A stretch of 9,812 nt of DNA, taken from contig JBKPBQ010000151.1 in NCBI GenBank assembly GCA_046726955.1, forward strand, positions 1 to 9,812. Reading direction: 5' to 3'. Positions 8,131 to 9,812 of the stretch are shown here, in pieces (position 1 is the stretch's first letter; each line of letters opens with the position of its first letter). The notes beneath the pieces are model-generated. The model did no database searches, was not told where the DNA came from, and saw only the letters and a program-made list of their open reading frames with translations. Made by a program: the position numbers and the translations under genes. Source of the stretch: CAVPGH01 sp046726955. Its GTDB lineage: Bacteria; Acidobacteriota; Vicinamibacteria; Fen-336.

Positions 8131-8955
8131 ATGAGGGAGGTTCTGGAGGCCGCGCTTCGCGCCGACGAGGCCGGGGAGCCCGCGGCCCTCGTCACCGTCG
8201 TCTCGACCGAAGGCTCCACTCCGCGCAAGGCGGGAGCGAAGATGCTCGTCTTCGCGGACGGGCGTTCGGTGGGCACGATTGGAGGCGGCTGCGTGGAAGC
8301 GGACGCCGCGCGCCTGGCGCGCCGCGCGATCGACGAGCGCAGGGTCTCGACCGCGAGCTTCGACCTCGCGGCGGACACGGTGGGGGAGGATGGCCACGCC
8401 TGCGGGGGCCGGATGCAGATCCTCATCGAGCCGATCGAGGGTCGGCCCACGCTGTGCCTCTTCGGGGCCGGGCACGTGGCGCAGCCGCTGGCGCGCATGG
8501 CCAAGGCCTGCGGCTTCCGGGTGGAAGTCGCGGACGACCGCGAGCGGTTCGCGAGCCGCGAGCGCTTCCCGGACGCCGACCGCATCCTCATCGAGGGCTT
8601 CTCGGGTGCGGCGGCGGCCATGACGCTCGGGCGGAACAGCTTCGCCGTGGTGGTGACGCGGGGACACCGGGGCGACGCCGAGGCGCTCCGGGCGGTGCTC
8701 GGGCGGAGGCTGCGCTACGTGGGGCTGCTCGGCAGCAAGTCGAAGATGCTCCAGGTCTTCGCCGAGCTCGAGCAGACGGGCATGCCCCCCGAGGACCTGG
8801 CCCGCGTGCACTGTCCCGTGGGGCTCGACATCGGCGCGGAAACGCCCGAGGAGATCGCGGTGAGCATACTCGCCGAGATGATCACCGTGCGCCGCGGCCG
8901 CAACCCCTCGCCGGCCAACGCCGAAGCGCCGGGTCGAGCCGAGGTCGTGTCCTAG
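8131..8955 (+). CDS. xdhC: XdhC/CoxI family protein, molybdenum hydroxylase maturation factor
   Basis: This 274-residue protein has both halves of the XdhC family. The N-terminal XdhC_CoxI domain (about 5-75) contains the EGSTPRKAGAKM motif (27-38) and GGGCVE with Cys54. HACGGRM with Cys91 lies in the linker. The C-terminal Rossmann-like domain (about 108-255) contains the FGAGHVAQPLA motif (111-121) and a DIGAETPEEIA segment. XdhC proteins bind molybdopterin cofactor and help its sulfuration and insertion into xanthine dehydrogenase-type enzymes. No such enzyme subunit, or MoCo gene, lies in the window, so its client is unknown. The start ATG at 8131 has a Shine-Dalgarno GGAAGGA 4 nt upstream. 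Upstream frame to 7825 is antisense to the MmcQ/YjbR gene and is not coding. The gene is divergent from MmcQ/YjbR across 75 bp. Confidence 0.9.
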   Translation: MREVLEAALRADEAGEPAALVTVVSTEGSTPRKAGAKMLVFADGRSVGTIGGGCVEADAARLARRAIDERRVSTASFDLAADTVGEDGHACGGRMQILIEPIEGRPTLCLFGAGHVAQPLARMAKACGFRVEVADDRERFASRERFPDADRILIEGFSGAAAAMTLGRNSFAVVVTRGHRGDAEALRAVLGRRLRYVGLLGSKSKMLQVFAELEQTGMPPEDLARVHCPVGLDIGAETPEEIAVSILAEMITVRRGRNPSPANAEAPGRAEVVS

Positions 8956-8988
8956 CCTGCTCTAGAGGCTCGTCGTTACTCGTTTTTT
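8954..8988 (+). terminator. Weak terminator candidate after xdhC
   Basis: AGCCT (8954-8958) and AGGCT (8966-8970) form a 5-bp stem with a 7-nt loop starting at the xdhC stop codon. A run of six T follows only after another 12 nt (8983-8988). The distance to the T-run is too long for a standard intrinsic terminator, so the call is tentative. Confidence 0.2.
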
Positions 8989-8998
8989 GGCCTTGATG

Positions 8999-9004
8999 TA
9001 AAAT
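8999..9004 (+). promoter_or_regulatory. Candidate -10 element for the secreted-protein gene
   Basis: TAAAAT matches five of six bases of the -10 consensus and is preceded by TG. It stands out in the most A/T-rich stretch of the window (8971-9010). No convincing -35 lies 16-18 bp upstream (TTACTC at 8976-8981 is poor). A start near 9011 would leave about 30 nt before the TTG start codon. Confidence 0.35.
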
Positions 9005-9040
9005 CTTACCTGCTGTACCCTTACCCCTCAAGGCCCTGTA

Positions 9041-9598
9041 TTGAAGGACCTAACGAAGGGACTTCTCGCCTCCCTCCTTCTCCTTCCCGCAGCGGTTTCG
9101 GCGGGCAAGCAGAAGGACGCTGCCGCGCCGACGCTGGACGCGCAGCATCAGAACCGCGACGGCTCCTTCCGCTTCCGGACGCCCGAGGACTGGAAGGTGG
9201 AGAGCCGAGGCGAGGGGCCCGAGGTGGTGGAGGCGCAGCGCGACGACCTGGTCGTGCGCTTCGTCTATCGGCATCAGGAGGCGGGGTTCGACGGCATCCA
9301 CGCCGACTGCATGCTCGAGCGTTTGGCGGAGGCGATGCAGACCAGCCCCGAGGTCCGATACGAGTACGACTTCCTGAGCGCCGAGCGGGGCGACCACCGC
9401 CTGCTCGACTCCGCGTTCGTCGTCAAGTACGACACGCCGGTGCGCGGCCACAAGGAGTGGCGCCAGCGCAACCTCACGATCGTCGGACCGGGCATGTCTC
9501 TCTGCGTGATCACGTACTGCCCGACCCTGGTGTGGAAGAGGTCTGCCGACACGCGCGCGCTCCTGGACGGCGTCGTCCGGAGCGTGGAGCTGCGCTGA
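9041..9598 (+). CDS. Small secreted protein of unknown function
   Basis: This 185-residue protein is not recognised as a named family. It has a clear Sec signal peptide: charged start (KDLTK), hydrophobic core at 7-19, and a signal peptidase I site after Ala21 (AVSA-GK). The mature part of about 164 residues has a pattern like PsbP/DcrB-type small alpha-beta domains: SFRFRTPEDWKV near the start, later beta strands, an acidic helix at 91-100, and a final helix ending in VVRSVELR. That fold assignment is inference. Cysteines at 90, 155 and 160 could form a disulfide. The start is TTG at 9041, with AAGG 7 nt upstream; no ATG or GTG lies between it and the signal peptide. The stop overlaps the start of the next gene by one base (TGATG), so translation is probably coupled to a MinD-like ATPase. 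Confidence 0.8.
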   Translation: MKDLTKGLLASLLLLPAAVSAGKQKDAAAPTLDAQHQNRDGSFRFRTPEDWKVESRGEGPEVVEAQRDDLVVRFVYRHQEAGFDGIHADCMLERLAEAMQTSPEVRYEYDFLSAERGDHRLLDSAFVVKYDTPVRGHKEWRQRNLTIVGPGMSLCVITYCPTLVWKRSADTRALLDGVVRSVELR

Positions 9599-9812
9599 TG
9601 GCGGTGAGCGTGCCCGGCGTCGTGCCCGCAGCTCCCGTTCCGCGAAGCCGCCGGCAGATCTGGTCGGTCGGCGGCGGGAAGGGCGGGATCGGCAAATCCC
9701 TCCTCACGGCGTCCCTCGGATGGCAGCTCGCGCGGATGGGGAAGCGGGTCGTCCTCGTGGACGCAGACCTCGGCGGGGCGAACCTGCACACGTGCCTCGG
9801 GCTCGCCACGCC
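9598..9812 (+). CDS. MinD/FlhG-like P-loop ATPase (partial, 3-prime end missing)
   Basis: The frame is open from ATG 9598-9600 to the window end (71 codons). After a Pro/Arg-rich leader of about 20 residues comes a deviant Walker A motif GGGKGGIGKS (25-34), with the signature Lys28 and Lys33. Switch/Walker A-prime residues DADLGGAN (55-62) follow and then a LHTCLG segment. This identifies a SIMIBI-class ATPase of the MinD/ParA group. The DADLGGAN-LHTCLG wording is closer to FlhG/FleN-type proteins, which control flagellar number and position, than to ParA. Membership in a cell-positioning or regulatory subgroup cannot be decided from 71 residues. The start is supported by overlap with the upstream TGA, which suggests coupled translation. 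The C-terminal membrane-targeting region, if any, is outside the window. Confidence 0.88.
   Translation, partial: MAVSVPGVVPAAPVPRSRRQIWSVGGGKGGIGKSLLTASLGWQLARMGKRVVLVDADLGGANLHTCLGLAT

Noticed and set aside
8105..8134. Nine-codon upstream frame overlapping the xdhC start (ATGA)
   Set aside because: It has no Shine-Dalgarno of its own and is too short to separate from chance; the GGAAGGA before 8131 explains xdhC initiation.
8056..8811. N-terminal extension of the MmcQ/YjbR frame across xdhC
   Set aside because: The extension is antisense to xdhC and lacks family similarity. The YjbR-like body starts directly after the ATG at 8055.
9006..9025. Repeated TTACC and GTACCC words upstream of the secreted-protein gene
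   Set aside because: They are only five or six bases long with irregular arrangement, so not convincing as regulator sites.

Overview
The window is a G+C-rich bacterial segment whose third codon positions are almost all G or C. It reads as an environmental Gram-negative-type genome such as Acidobacteriota, Myxococcota or a related deep lineage. That placement is inferred from base composition, the PrkA/YhbH pair, the very large GAF-rich hybrid histidine kinase and the FlhG/MinD-like ATPase; no marker gene fixes it. The left edge (13-40) is a G-run/C-run palindrome that looks like a contig end or sequencing artefact. The right edge cuts through a gene.

Layout: (i) 71-3245, minus strand: a two-gene operon, prkA then yhbH (DUF444, von Willebrand A fold), 19 bp apart. 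The SpoVR partner usual for this trio is not seen, because yhbH lies against the left edge. (ii) 3246-3425: a divergent intergenic region with a candidate prkA promoter, two leader inverted repeats next to the prkA ribosome-binding site, and a third inverted repeat over the -35. (iii) 3426-7577, plus strand: an Arg-type cysteine dioxygenase followed 81 bp later by a 1145-residue soluble hybrid histidine kinase (receiver, about four GAF domains, HisKA, HATPase, degenerate receiver). A strong hairpin and a candidate promoter lie between them. (iv) 7578-8055: a minus-strand MmcQ/YjbR gene converges on the kinase. Its basic C-terminal tail runs antisense over what looks like the last about 20 codons of a lost plus-strand gene. 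(v) 8131-8955: an XdhC/CoxI-family protein with no molybdenum hydroxylase genes beside it. (vi) 9041-9812, plus strand: a small secreted protein with a TTG start, overlapping by one base (TGATG) the start of a MinD/FlhG-like ATPase that runs off the window.

How the genes fit together: PrkA/YhbH is a conserved starvation and stress module. The kinase is a cytosolic multi-input sensor. Cysteine dioxygenase controls free cysteine. A shared stress or sulfur/redox role is possible from the divergent arrangement, but the sequence does not prove it. The regions right of 7578 look like unrelated single genes with a scar of past rearrangement. I found no CRISPR array, tRNA, rRNA, insertion sequence or defence system. 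The most interesting items are the structured prkA leader, the gene remnant at 7617-7679, and the unusual architecture of the kinase.
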